From Brachybacterium huguangmaarense (lineage in GTDB: Bacteria; Actinomycetota; Actinomycetes; Actinomycetales; Dermabacteraceae), in contig NZ_CP107020.1 of NCBI RefSeq assembly GCF_025725725.1, forward strand, positions 1,302,001 through 1,366,000: a stretch of DNA of 64,000 bases, read 5' to 3'. Of the stretch, positions 33,297-41,839 are shown piece after piece. Within the stretch, counting starts at the first letter, position 1. The number at the start of each line of letters is the position of its first letter. The translations under genes were made by a program, and so were the position numbers. The notes beneath the pieces are model-generated. The model saw only the letters and a list, made by a program, of their open reading frames with translations, did no database searches and was not told where the DNA came from.

Positions 33297-35021
33297 TCAG
33301 GCCCGGATGGGCAGCACCCGGTCGATGCCGTCGCGCTTGAACCCGGGCACATCAGGACGGGGATCGCTGCCTTCGACGGCGGTGCTGCTGCGGTCCGTGC
33401 CGCCCGTCCTGCTGCGGTCCGACACCTCTGCGCTGGGGTGGTCACCTCCGGATCCGCCTGCCTCCCCACCGCCGACGCGCTCCACGTTGGAGGCCAGGGG
33501 GATCTGGTGGGACGCGCTCTCCAGGATGTGCATCAGGTACCCGGCGGTGTTGGGCAGGGCGATCACATCGCCCACGGCCACACCCTGCGGGAACGCGAGG
33601 CGCCGACGCAGGATCAGCTCGGCCTCGATGCAGTAGGCGCCCACCAGGAACCCCTCGAACCGTTCGCTCGCCCTGCTCTGCCCGGCACCGGCGACCGACG
33701 GATCCGTGGCATCGTCGCGTGTGCCGGTGCGCACCAGGATCGGGTCCACCAGGAAGTCGTCGGAGGTGGAGCGGCACTGGGTGCGGTTCATCTCCAGCCC
33801 CACCAGGGGCACGCCGTCGCTGGCACTGGTGCGCTGGATGACCCTCGCCAGCGTCATGCCGCAACCGTCCATCATGGAGCGGCCCGGCTCGCAGCGCAGC
33901 TGCACCCCGCGCTCTCGCAGGGCCTGCCCGGCAGTGGCACCCGGGCGGATCTCGTGGCCCAGGAGCCGCTCCAGCCAGGGCCCGCGGATCACCTGCTGGT
34001 GGTAGGGGTACACCTGCCGCAGCGGTTCCCGGCGCCAGGTCAGCGGGGCGGTGGGGGCGTCCTCGCCGGCGTCGGGGGCAGCCGCGGGCCGGTCGTCGTC
34101 GGCCGCGCGAGCACCCCCGCCGAGGCCCGACTCCGGAACCTGCCGCTCGTGGGCCTGCCAGAAGGCGTCCCACTGCTCGGCATCGTCCAGGTAGCTCATC
34201 GGGATGCCGCCGCCGATGTCCACGAACGCGCCATCCTGGGCCAGGCCGCGCTCGCGCAGCGCGTCGATCAGCTCCAGCGCCTCCCCGAGGGCGGTGGCGC
34301 GCGCGATCGGGTCATAGCCGTGCAGGTGGAAGTGCACACCGTCCACCCGCAGCAGGTCGCCCAGGCCGCCGGAGTCGATCAGCTCGAGCCAGGCGCGGGC
34401 CGACTCCCCGAAGCGGGTGGGCGGGATCAGGTCGCTGGGCTTGGGCGCGAGGCGCAGCGCCACGGGGAACGGCTCGGGGGCACCAGAGGCCCCGTCCGCG
34501 GGGCGACCTGGTTCCGCGCTCCGGGCGCCGGTGACCTGCTCGGCGACCCTCCGGGAGGCGGCCACCTCGTCGAGGTTGTCCAGCACCAGCAGTGAGCGGG
34601 ACTCCAGGGCCAGGCGCAGCACCGGATCGGGCTTGATGGCCGCGGTGACCACCACGTCATGCGGCGGCACACCGGCCTCGAGCACCTGGCCCAGCTCGCG
34701 CTCGCTGCCCACGTCGACCCCCAGCCCGGCGCGATGCGCGGCACGCACCATGCCGAGGGTCTTGTTGGCCTTGCGTGCCACGAAGATCCGCAGGTCCACC
34801 CCGGAGCCCTCGGCCACCTCCGTGAGCTCTGCGGCGTTGCGCGGCAGCGCGGAAAAGTCGTGCACGTTCAGCGGGCTTCCGTAGCGCTCCAGCAGCGAGC
34901 TGCAGGTCGCAGGGTCCGCCAGCAGCTCCTGCATCCACGGCTCCAGACGAGCCGACAGCGGCGGGGTTCCCTGGCATGCCTCGCGCAGGGTGGGTTCCTC
35001 GGTCACGGCAGGTCCTCTCAC
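33297..35021 (-). CDS. Y4yA/SbnH-like PLP-dependent decarboxylase (fold III)
   Basis: A 574-aa relative of diaminopimelate/ornithine decarboxylases. The PLP lysine lies in FVARKANKTLGM near residue 87; further landmarks are GLGVDVGSERELGQVLEAG, VDGVHFHLHG, FVDIGGGIPMSY and a C-terminal GAYCIEAELI. It is longer than DapC/LysA enzymes, as in the Y4yA family found in siderophore-like clusters. In staphyloferrin B synthesis the related SbnH decarboxylates a citryl-diaminopropionate intermediate; a similar role here is inference. The GTG start overlaps the stop of the FAD gene. A start at 35006 is also possible. Confidence 0.8.
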   Translation of the reverse strand: MRGPAVTEEPTLREACQGTPPLSARLEPWMQELLADPATCSSLLERYGSPLNVHDFSALPRNAAELTEVAEGSGVDLRIFVARKANKTLGMVRAAHRAGLGVDVGSERELGQVLEAGVPPHDVVVTAAIKPDPVLRLALESRSLLVLDNLDEVAASRRVAEQVTGARSAEPGRPADGASGAPEPFPVALRLAPKPSDLIPPTRFGESARAWLELIDSGGLGDLLRVDGVHFHLHGYDPIARATALGEALELIDALRERGLAQDGAFVDIGGGIPMSYLDDAEQWDAFWQAHERQVPESGLGGGARAADDDRPAAAPDAGEDAPTAPLTWRREPLRQVYPYHQQVIRGPWLERLLGHEIRPGATAGQALRERGVQLRCEPGRSMMDGCGMTLARVIQRTSASDGVPLVGLEMNRTQCRSTSDDFLVDPILVRTGTRDDATDPSVAGAGQSRASERFEGFLVGAYCIEAELILRRRLAFPQGVAVGDVIALPNTAGYLMHILESASHQIPLASNVERVGGGEAGGSGGDHPSAEVSDRSRTGGTDRSSTAVEGSDPRPDVPGFKRDGIDRVLPIRA

Positions 35022-37099
35022 TCGGGGGCGACAGCGGGGACGGGGGCGGCAGGAACAGCTGCGTCAGCCGGCGCGGCAGGGGCGGCCGCGTCAGCGGGAG
35101 CGGCATCGTCAGCGCCCGCAACCCGGTCCGCGATCCGTCGGGCCCAGCATCGGCCCTCGTGGTGCAGGTGGCGGTTCAGCGAGTCGTGGCCGATGACATG
35201 GTCCTCTGTGGGCCGCCCGATCAGCGCGAGCCCGGCCACGGTCCGACCGTCGGGGGCGACCAGTGGCGCGTCATCGCGGCCGACGGGGGAGCCGGCCTCG
35301 TCGATCATCGCCCCCCGCCTGCCGGGCCGCACCTGCACCAGGCCGCGGTGCAGCAGCGACCCCGCCAGCTCGTCGGTGAGGTTCAGCAGACCGGGCGGGG
35401 TGAGCACCGCGTCGATCACCACGTCGACATCGCCGCCCGACGGTGCGTCGTCGTGCCGGCCGGTGGCAGTGGCGTCAACATGCCGGCCCGTGGCAGTGGC
35501 GTCGGAGCTCTCGGTCACGGGCGCGACATGGATGCTCTTGCCGTCGATGCCCGTCCCACCATCCATCCAGGACAGGTCCACCGCGCCGGAGTCGATCATC
35601 GCCAGCAGCTTGCGGGCGTTGACCAGCGGAGGGCCGAAGGCGAACCGCTCCAGCACCTGCGCGGCCTGCCGGAAGCGCGCCCACTCCTCCTCGGGGGCGT
35701 CGCTGCCGCGCAGGGCGGCGGAGACCGGGGAGTAGAGGGTCTGCCACACGCGACCCAGCGCCCAGGCCGGACCGGGCGAGCGGTGGCCCTGGGCCGTCTC
35801 GATGCTGCGACGCAGCGCCGCCTCGGCGCGCCCCGCGCCGCGGGGCAGATGGGGTTCCGCACCGGTGCTCAGCGTGTGTTCGACGGCCGCGCGAGAACCA
35901 GCGACGGTGTCGCGCGCATCCCGTCCCGAGGTACTGGCGTGCTTCTTGGGCGCGGGTGTCCCCTCGAGCATGGCGGTGGCGGCATCGACCACGATCGCCA
36001 GCACCGCGTCCGGGCCCATGCCCTGGCCGGAGGTGAATCGGGCGCGGGCCTGCTCGACGGCGCGCTCGCCGGCCCCGGTCAGGGGTGATCCCGGGTCCGG
36101 CTTCGCATCCAGCAGCAGACCCTGCCGGGTGATCGGCCGGATCACGGTCGGCTCGTGCGGCCCGCGATGGTGCACCAGGCGGGCAGGGACATCCGCCTCG
36201 GTGCCGCCGCTCGCGTCGACCTCGGTGCTCTCGGTGAAGGTGCCGCCGCGGCCCTCGGTGAGGGTAAGCAAGGCGTCGATGAAGGTCAGCGCCCCGCCGC
36301 GCACCGCGACCCGGGAACCGGGTGGGACCTGCTCGGCGCTGAGCATCCGCTCAGCGGGCAGGACCGCCGGGACCAGGGGCAGGGGTGAACTCCAGTGGTG
36401 CACCAGGGCGCCCCGGTGGCCAGCGGCGTGACCGGTGGCGATCAGCACCTCGTCCACCGGGCCGACGTCCGCGGGAGCAGCGTCGGTGGTCAGATGCCAG
36501 GCGCTGCCCTCGCGCCGCAGGTCCGTCACCCGGGCCCGGGCGTGCTCCACGCGGGCATGCCGGGAGAGACCATGGATCATCTGCTGCCAGCGCTGGGCGA
36601 GGTACTCGCCGACCACCGCGCGCGGCGGGTACGGCTCGTCGGCCAGCTGCGGGTACGGGTCCTGCACCCAGTTGGGGTACGCGGGGAAGTCGCCGGTGGC
36701 GGGCTCATCCAGGATCGCCGCCGTCACGTTCAGCCGCAGGTGGTGCGGCTGGCCGGAGTGGTAGGCGGCGCCCGTACCCGGCACGTCGACAGGATCGATC
36801 ACCGTCACGATCAGGCCGGATGCTGCTGACGATGCGGAGGCCGCAGCTCCCGCGTCGTCGGCGGTGGCCGTGGCGGAGCCCGCAGCATCCAACAGCGCGG
36901 TCAGCTCCTCCAGCGCGTACAGCGCCTTCGGTCCGGCACCGACGACGGCGAGCCGCAGCGGCGCATCGGCGGCCGGGCGAAGCGGTGTCTCAGCGGCTGC
37001 CATGGGCGGTGCAGTGCGGTCGTCGCGAATCGGGCGGGCAGCACCGTCGCTGCGGGCCGGATGGGCCGTGCCGGCCCGGACGGAGGGCTGCTCAGCCAC
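35018..37099 (-). CDS. FAD/NAD(P)-binding protein of a siderophore-type cluster
   Basis: A 693-aa protein. After about 45 disordered residues comes a Rossmann motif LRLAVVGAGPKALYALEEL, then VTVIDPVDVPGTGAAYHSGQPHHLRLNVTA-type family sequence and a second nucleotide site VAVRGGALTFIDALLTL. It belongs to the FAD-NAD(P)-binding family found beside Y4yA-type decarboxylases. In the Sbn pathway the gene next to SbnA encodes SbnB, an NAD-dependent amino-acid dehydrogenase; this enzyme could do that oxidation with a different fold, or could be an N-hydroxylase-like oxidase. The function is not established. It overlaps both neighbours by 4-8 bp. Confidence 0.72.
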   Translation of the reverse strand: MAEQPSVRAGTAHPARSDGAARPIRDDRTAPPMAAAETPLRPAADAPLRLAVVGAGPKALYALEELTALLDAAGSATATADDAGAAASASSAASGLIVTVIDPVDVPGTGAAYHSGQPHHLRLNVTAAILDEPATGDFPAYPNWVQDPYPQLADEPYPPRAVVGEYLAQRWQQMIHGLSRHARVEHARARVTDLRREGSAWHLTTDAAPADVGPVDEVLIATGHAAGHRGALVHHWSSPLPLVPAVLPAERMLSAEQVPPGSRVAVRGGALTFIDALLTLTEGRGGTFTESTEVDASGGTEADVPARLVHHRGPHEPTVIRPITRQGLLLDAKPDPGSPLTGAGERAVEQARARFTSGQGMGPDAVLAIVVDAATAMLEGTPAPKKHASTSGRDARDTVAGSRAAVEHTLSTGAEPHLPRGAGRAEAALRRSIETAQGHRSPGPAWALGRVWQTLYSPVSAALRGSDAPEEEWARFRQAAQVLERFAFGPPLVNARKLLAMIDSGAVDLSWMDGGTGIDGKSIHVAPVTESSDATATGRHVDATATGRHDDAPSGGDVDVVIDAVLTPPGLLNLTDELAGSLLHRGLVQVRPGRRGAMIDEAGSPVGRDDAPLVAPDGRTVAGLALIGRPTEDHVIGHDSLNRHLHHEGRCWARRIADRVAGADDAAPADAAAPAAPADAAVPAAPVPAVAPE

Positions 37100-38306
37100 G
37101 GCGGGCGGTCCTGCGCAGCTGCTCGATCCCCTCCGCGATCGCGTCCGTGTCGGCGTCGAGGTTCTCCCGCACCCACTGGTCGTCGTACACGGTCTCCAGG
37201 TAGGGAACGCCGCCGTCGTGCACCACGAACACCACGCGGGTGCCGGGCTCGAGGCTGGGGATCAGCCCGCCCAGGGCATGCACGATGCCGCCGGTGGAGC
37301 CCCCGGCCAGGATGCCCTCGCTGCGTGCCAGGTGCCGGGCGCCCACCACGCAGTCCAGGCCCTCCACGCGGATCACCTGATCGGGTTGAACCTGGCGGGA
37401 CAGCTCGGTGACCACGCCCGCACCCATGCCGGGCAGGGGGCGGGGCGCGGCGGTGCCACCGAACAGAACCGAGCCCACCGCGTCGACCGCGATCGCGCGG
37501 GTGCTCATGTCGTGGTCGCGGATGTACGCGGAGCAGCCGCCGATGGTTCCGGTCGTGGACACCGCCGCCATCAGCACGTCCACCTGGTGCCCGGTGGCCT
37601 CGGCGATCTCCCGCATGGTGCCGTCGTAGTGGGCACGGGGATTGGCGGGATTGCCGTACTGGTACAGGTTCACCGCGTCGGGGATCTCCTCCAGCAGCTC
37701 CTTGACCCGGTTGAAGCGGGCGGTGAGCAGGTCGCCGGTAGCTGGATCGGGCTCGGAGACCAGGTCGATCTCCCCGCCGAGCGCCTGGATGGTGCGCACG
37801 GTGGTGGCGTTGGTACGGGCGTCGACCACGCACACGAACCGCACGTCGTGGGCGTTGCAGGCACGGGCCAGGGCCACGCCAAGGTTGCCGGAGGAGGACT
37901 CCACCACGGTGCCGCCGGGGGCCAGTCGCCCGGTCTGCAGGGCGTCGCGCACCATGCCCATCGCCGGCCGGTCCTTGGTGGAGCCGCCCGGGTTCACCGA
38001 CTCCAGCTTCGCCAGGATCTCCACCCCGGAGTCGGGGAACAGGGAGTCCAGACGGATCAGGGGAGTGTTCCCGATGGCCTCGCTGATCCCGGCCACGATC
38101 GCGGGCACGGGGGCCGCGAACCCCGCCGCGGAGACGCCCGGGCCCTCCGGGGCGTTGTCGAGACCGACGGGGATGTCGGGTCTGCTGGTGGCCGCCTCGG
38201 CGGGGGTGGCGGGCGGCCGGTCATCCGCGGGCGTGCTGCTGGTGTGCTCCCGCTGTAAGGAGCCGGTGGTGTGCTCCCGCTGCGGGGAGCCGGAGGTGTG
38301 GGTCAC
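37092..38306 (-). CDS. SbnA-like cysteine-synthase-fold PLP enzyme (2,3-diaminopropionate synthesis)
   Basis: A 404-aa fold-II PLP enzyme. The PLP lysine is in NPGGSTKDRP (near residue 101), followed by ESSSGNLGVALARAC, ICVVD-like FVCVVDAR and the phosphate loop EGILAGGSTGG. ESSSGN and FVCVVDAR are closer to SbnA than to plain cysteine synthases, which supports condensation of O-phosphoserine with glutamate on the way to L-diaminopropionate; this is inference by similarity. The N-terminus has two short QREHT repeats, seen in DNA as a tandem of about 36 bp. It is the first gene of the operon, with TAGCGT 6 nt before the GTG. Confidence 0.82.
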   Translation of the reverse strand: MTHTSGSPQREHTTGSLQREHTSSTPADDRPPATPAEAATSRPDIPVGLDNAPEGPGVSAAGFAAPVPAIVAGISEAIGNTPLIRLDSLFPDSGVEILAKLESVNPGGSTKDRPAMGMVRDALQTGRLAPGGTVVESSSGNLGVALARACNAHDVRFVCVVDARTNATTVRTIQALGGEIDLVSEPDPATGDLLTARFNRVKELLEEIPDAVNLYQYGNPANPRAHYDGTMREIAEATGHQVDVLMAAVSTTGTIGGCSAYIRDHDMSTRAIAVDAVGSVLFGGTAAPRPLPGMGAGVVTELSRQVQPDQVIRVEGLDCVVGARHLARSEGILAGGSTGGIVHALGGLIPSLEPGTRVVFVVHDGGVPYLETVYDDQWVRENLDADTDAIAEGIEQLRRTARRG

Positions 38307-38604
38307 CTGGCCACGCTACGACATGCAGGCCCCATGAACGGACGGCCTGCTGTGACCGAATGGTCGAAGGGGCATGGCACCCGCATCCGGTCCCGAAGGG
38401 TGCTGGTGGCCGCCGGAGTGCGCGACGAGCTGCCTGGCATCCCGGGACCGGTCGGTCGGGTTCCTGGGTGCCCGTCGCAGGTGCGGAGCCTACGGTCGAC
38501 GCATCACCGGGCGCGGCCGCCCGACGTCGGCGCGCCCGCTCATCCAGGTGTGGCCCAGGGGCCCGCACCCCGTTCGACCACCCGCTCGACCCGATGGAGG
38601 AACC
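38307..38604. promoter_or_regulatory. Divergent promoter region of the siderophore-type operon
   Basis: No gene is visible. TAGCGT on the minus strand at 38313-38318, 6 nt before the GTG at 38306, is a candidate leaderless -10 box. I saw no iron-box palindrome of the DtxR type by eye. On the + strand GGAGG at 38596-38600 serves the oxidoreductase-family pseudogene. Confidence 0.45.
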
Positions 38605-39050
38605 GTGAGCACCGACCAGGACTTCACCCAGCAGGACGTCGTCGAGAAGCTGCGCGGCACCAGCATCGTCATGCTGACCACCGCCCGCGCCGACGGCAAG
38701 CTGCTGTCCCACCCCATGACCGTCCAGGACGTCACCGACGATGCTGATGTGTGGCTGTTCGTGGGCCTGCAGGGCGATCAGGCCGACGCCCTGCGTCAGG
38801 GCCCCGAGGTGAACCTCAACGTCTCCGAGGCCGGATCCTGGCTGTCCGTGGCGGGCAGGCCAAGTTCGTCGAGGACCGCGCCAAGATCGCCGAGCTGTGG
38901 GACGACTCCGCCAAGAGCTACTTCCCCGACGGCGTGGACGATCCGAACCTGGCCCTGGTGCTGGTCACCAGTGAGTCCGCACAGTACTGGGGCCTGCCCG
39001 GTGGCAAGGTCGCAGGTGTGGCCCAGATCCTCAAGGCCAAGGTCACCGGG
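38605..39050 (+). pseudogene. Frameshifted, truncated pyridoxamine 5'-phosphate oxidase-family (general stress) protein
   Basis: Starts at GTG 38605 after GGAGG and reads as a PPOX-fold protein (LRGTSIVMLTTARADGKLLS, then VWLFVGLQGDQADALRQ and WLSVAG). Near 38858 one base is missing relative to the expected GRAKF, and the family continues in another frame with FVEDRAKIAELWDDSAKSYF and SAQYWGLPGG. It is cut off by the IS remnant at 39051. Two independent lesions make loss of function very likely. The intact relative would be about 160 residues of flavin/heme-binding stress protein. Confidence 0.82.
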
Positions 39051-39216
39051 CTGCCGTCGGCGAGCATCCTGTCGGCCTGCCCGAGCTTGCGGACGACCTG
39101 CTCCGGGGTGTGACGCTTCCTGCTGTTCGACATGATCTGACCAGTCTCCCTGCCCGCAACCACGGGCGACAGGACGACTCCCAGAACCACCGGACCTAAA
39201 AAACGGGGTCAGCCCA
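39051..39216 (-). mobile_element. 166-bp end fragment of the IS3-family element
   Basis: Identical by eye to 31069-31234 (constant offset 7982), including the orfA start, first codons (RKRHTPEQVVRKLGQADRML) and terminal GGGGTCAGCCCA. It ends inside orfA where it joins the oxidoreductase-family pseudogene. It is in the same orientation as the complete copy. Followed at once by GCCG. Confidence 0.92.
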
Positions 39217-39220
39217 GCCG
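39217..39220. repeat. Right 4-bp flank (possible target-site duplication) of the composite element
   Basis: GCCG, matching 29984-29987 outside the opposite end. Four base pairs alone could match by chance; the support comes from the matching IS-end geometry. Confidence 0.5.
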
Positions 39221-39326
39221 CATGGGCCCTCGGTCGAGCGGGCCTGCCACACTGCTGCTCGACCGCACCGCCGGGCGAGGCTCTGCCACGTGCGAGGCTC
39301 TGCCGCCCTGCCCGGTCGACCGACGG

Positions 39327-39332
39327 TAGGCT
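39327..39332 (+). promoter_or_regulatory. Candidate -10 box of jetB
   Basis: TAGGCT 8 nt before the GTG start of jetB, the same spacing as at jetA. It lies outside the mobile element, so jetB may have kept its own promoter after the insertion. Confidence 0.4.
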
Positions 39333-39340
39333 GGGGCGCC

Positions 39341-40009
39341 GTGAGCACTGCGACCGCCTCGGCCCGGCACGAGTCCGACGACGAATATTCCGAGGGCACC
39401 TCCGTGATCCTCGGGCAGCTGACGGACGAGTCCCGGCGCGCGCTCGTCGCGCTGCTCCAGGGCCCGTTCATCGACGGCCGCAAGGACTCCACGCGCTACA
39501 CGCAGCTGCTCCGGGACCGGGCCGCGATCGAGGCCCGCCTCGCCGACCTCTTCCTCGAGCTGGTCGTCGACGACGACGCCCAGGTCGCGTTCGTCCGCCA
39601 GAGCGAGGAGGACGCCGACGCCCCCAAGCTCCTGCGCCGCCTCACGGGGCTCAACCGCCTCGACTCCGTGCTGCTGCTGGTCCTGCGCCAGACGCTGCTG
39701 ACCCAGTCCTCGCGCGGCCAGCGCGCGGTCGTGTCCGAACGCGAGATCGAGCAGTCGCTCGCGGCCTATCGGCGCACCGCCTCGACCGACGAGGCCGGCT
39801 TCGCCAAGGAGGTGCGCGCCTCGATCGCCAAGCTGCAGCGTGCGGGCCTGCTCGACGAGCAGGGCGACGCCTACGAGGTCTCGCCCGTGCTCCGCCTCAT
39901 GATCGACCCCGACACCGCGCGCGAGTTCATCCGGCTCTACCGCGACTCCGGCGTCGCGCTCGAGGACCCGCACGACGCCGAGGACGGCGCCCGAGGCGAG
40001 ACCGACTGA
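39341..40009 (+). CDS. jetB: JetB-like protein (DUF4194; MukE-type subunit of Wadjet condensin)
   Basis: A 222-aa acidic protein of the DUF4194 family, the MukE/MksE-like winged-helix partner of JetA. Visible parts: LRDRAAIEARLADLFLELVVDDDAQVAFVRQ, RLTGLNRLDSVLLLVLRQTLL, then VVSEREIEQSLAAYR and KLQRAGLLDEQGDAYEVSPVLRLMIDPD. GTG 39341 is preferred over an upstream ATG because TAGGCT lies 8 nt before it and the extra residues are low complexity. Normally jetA, jetB and jetC are adjacent; here jetB stands alone with a mobile element upstream and an opposing MFS gene downstream. Confidence 0.85.
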   Translation: MSTATASARHESDDEYSEGTSVILGQLTDESRRALVALLQGPFIDGRKDSTRYTQLLRDRAAIEARLADLFLELVVDDDAQVAFVRQSEEDADAPKLLRRLTGLNRLDSVLLLVLRQTLLTQSSRGQRAVVSEREIEQSLAAYRRTASTDEAGFAKEVRASIAKLQRAGLLDEQGDAYEVSPVLRLMIDPDTAREFIRLYRDSGVALEDPHDAEDGARGETD

Positions 40010-40306
40010 CGGGCTGGTCCACTCGTCGGGCGGGACCGACTGACGGGCTGGGCGACGCGCTGGGCGGGATCGGCTGACGGGCTGGGCGACGCGCTGACCG
40101 TGCCGTGCGAGAGTCTGGTCCTGGTCCCGCGTCGGCACCGGGATGCGAGTGCCACACAGCGGCACATAGTCGGGCCGATAGGTGTCGTGAGCTGGCACTC
40201 GGGGAGGGCTGCCCTCCGGTGTCGCCGACCGCCCCGACCCAGCCCCAGCACGCCGCCACGCCCCGACCCACCTGGACCGGCGGCGAGACCCGGCCGGGGC
40301 CGCCTC
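40010..40306. repeat. Convergent gap with 34-bp tandem repeats and a 56-bp palindromic element
   Basis: Positions about 40004-40105 hold three copies of a 34-bp unit containing GACTGACGGGCTGGGCGACG; the first begins inside the last codons of jetB. Positions 40146-40201 form a 56-bp palindrome with outer arms CGAGTGCCA / TGGCACTCG. The rest shows nothing recognisable. The gap separates jetB from the MFS gene. Confidence 0.7.
40146..40201. repeat. 56-bp palindromic intergenic element, copy A
   Basis: Outer arms CGAGTGCCA and TGGCACTCG, with an inner imperfect stem around CGGGCCGATAGGTG. It matches the reverse complement of 45287-45342 at 46 of 56 positions by hand count. It lies just beyond jetB and may be a terminator or a REP-like element. 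Confidence 0.7.
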
Positions 40307-41689
40307 TCAGGCCGAGTCGCGAGCGGCCCGCGGATCCTCGATGAGCCCGAGCTCGGCCTCCATCTCCTCGAGCGGCACGCCCTTGGTCTCGGGCATGACG
40401 CGCAGCACCCAGACCAGCTGGCCCACCATGGCGATGAAGAACACGAGGAAGGCGACGCCGCCTCCGAGCGCGCCGATGATCGGCGGGAACAGCCACGTGG
40501 TGATCGCCGCGAAGGTCCAGTGCGTGAGGCTGCCGAGCGACTGGCCGCGCCCGCGGATGCGGTTGGGGAAGATCTCCGAGATGAACACCCAGATCACCGA
40601 GCCCTGGCCGAAGGCGTGCGCGGCGATGAACACGAGCAGGCCCACGAGCACCAGCACGCTCGAGACGGACGAGAAGCCCACCTTCTCGAAGTAGAACATG
40701 ACGACCGTGAGGAAGCCGAGCGAGACGAGGTAGCCGATCGTGCCGACGATCATCAGGGTCCGTCGTCCCAGCCGGTCGATCACGGTGAGCGCCGCCATCG
40801 TCGCGATCAGGTTCATGACGCCGACGGCGATCGTCATCAGATAGGCGGCGTTCTCGCCCGCACCGGCCTCCTGGATCACGCGGGGCGCGTAGTAGAGGAT
40901 CGCGTTGATCCCCGACATCTGGTTGAAGAAGGCGATCGCGACCGCCAGCAGGATCACCCGCGCATGGTTGCGGGTGAAGAACCGCACGCCCTGGACGCTG
41001 GCCTCTTGGGCCAGGCTCGAGCGGATCTCCGCGAGCTGGTCGGCCGACTCCTCGGCGGTCCGGGTGAGGCGGCGCGAGACCTGCTCGCCCTCGGCCTCGC
41101 GGCCGTGGGCCATGAGCCAGCGCGGGGTCTCCGGGACCGTGAACAGGAGCAGCAGGAAGATGACGGCGGGCACCACCATGACGCCGAGCATCCAGCGCCA
41201 CGCGATGTCCTCGGGCGCGACCACGCGGATGATCGCGTTCGACGCGTACGCCACGAGGATGCCGAGCACGATGTTGAACTGCACGAGCCCGACGAGCGTG
41301 CCGCGGTTCTTGGGCGGGGCGATCTCCGCGGTGTAGATCGGGGCGCACACCGAGGAGGCACCCACCCCGAGCCCGCCGAGGAGGCGGAAGATCATGAGCA
41401 CCTCGGCGTTGGGCGCGAGGGCCGAGCCGAGCGCGCCGATCACGTACAGCGCGCCGATCACGTAGAGGACCTTCTTGCGGCCGAAGCGGTCGGCCGGTTG
41501 CCCCGCGACGAGGGCGCCGATGATCGTGCCGATCAGGGCCGTGGCCACGGTGAAGCCGAGCATGAAGTCGCTCATCCCGAACTGGGATTGGATGGCCTCC
41601 TCCGCGCCCGAGATGACGGCGGTGTCGAAGCCGAAGATGAGCCCGCCGATCGCGGCGACGATCGCGCTGCGCAGGACCAGTGCGTTCAT
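40307..41689 (-). CDS. Sugar-porter family MFS transporter
   Basis: A 460-aa, 12-helix major facilitator of the sugar-porter subfamily, importing a sugar by proton symport. Motifs: N-terminal GLIFGFDTAVISGAEEAI, DRFGRKKVL after helix 2, RLLGGLGVGASSVCAPIYTAEIAP, PETPRWLM before the central loop, NQMSGINAILYYAP in helix 7, DRLGRRTL, and PETKGVPLEEME at the end. ATG 41689 has GAGGT upstream. It points against jetB and away from jetC, interrupting the expected jet operon. The substrate is unknown. Confidence 0.93.
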   Translation of the reverse strand: MNALVLRSAIVAAIGGLIFGFDTAVISGAEEAIQSQFGMSDFMLGFTVATALIGTIIGALVAGQPADRFGRKKVLYVIGALYVIGALGSALAPNAEVLMIFRLLGGLGVGASSVCAPIYTAEIAPPKNRGTLVGLVQFNIVLGILVAYASNAIIRVVAPEDIAWRWMLGVMVVPAVIFLLLLFTVPETPRWLMAHGREAEGEQVSRRLTRTAEESADQLAEIRSSLAQEASVQGVRFFTRNHARVILLAVAIAFFNQMSGINAILYYAPRVIQEAGAGENAAYLMTIAVGVMNLIATMAALTVIDRLGRRTLMIVGTIGYLVSLGFLTVVMFYFEKVGFSSVSSVLVLVGLLVFIAAHAFGQGSVIWVFISEIFPNRIRGRGQSLGSLTHWTFAAITTWLFPPIIGALGGGVAFLVFFIAMVGQLVWVLRVMPETKGVPLEEMEAELGLIEDPRAARDSA

Positions 41690-41827
41690 GGGAATACCTC
41701 GTTGTAGCTCCCGGATCTGACCGGGCACACACTACAGGAGCGAGGGGCTGGCGCAAGGGGGCCATATGGCCGACATGTCCGATCGTCGATCTCTGCACCG
41801 CAGGGGTCGGCTGTCGGCCCCACTGGG

Positions 41828-41833
41828 TACCCT
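41828..41833 (+). promoter_or_regulatory. Candidate -10 box of jetC
   Basis: TACCCT 6 nt before the GTG start of jetC with no Shine-Dalgarno sequence. Suggests independent, leaderless transcription of jetC from the region shared with the divergent MFS gene. Confidence 0.4.
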
Positions 41834-41839
41834 GGCCCG

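Larger units (their letters stand above)
29988..39216. mobile_element. Composite-transposon-like element carrying a siderophore-type gene cluster
   Basis: A 9.2-kb segment bounded by a complete IS3-family element (29988-31234) and a directly repeated 166-bp end fragment of the same IS (39051-39216). The outer ends are TGGGCCGCCCC at left and GGGGTCAGCCCA at right, complementary types of terminus in the order that transposase could use. The outside flanks match (GCCG at 29984-29987 and 39217-39220), and the inner flanks are broken genes: a truncated IS481 ORF at left and a truncated oxidoreductase-family ORF at right. It lies between jetA and jetB. Whether it still moves is unknown, because the right IS is only a remnant. 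Confidence 0.65.
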
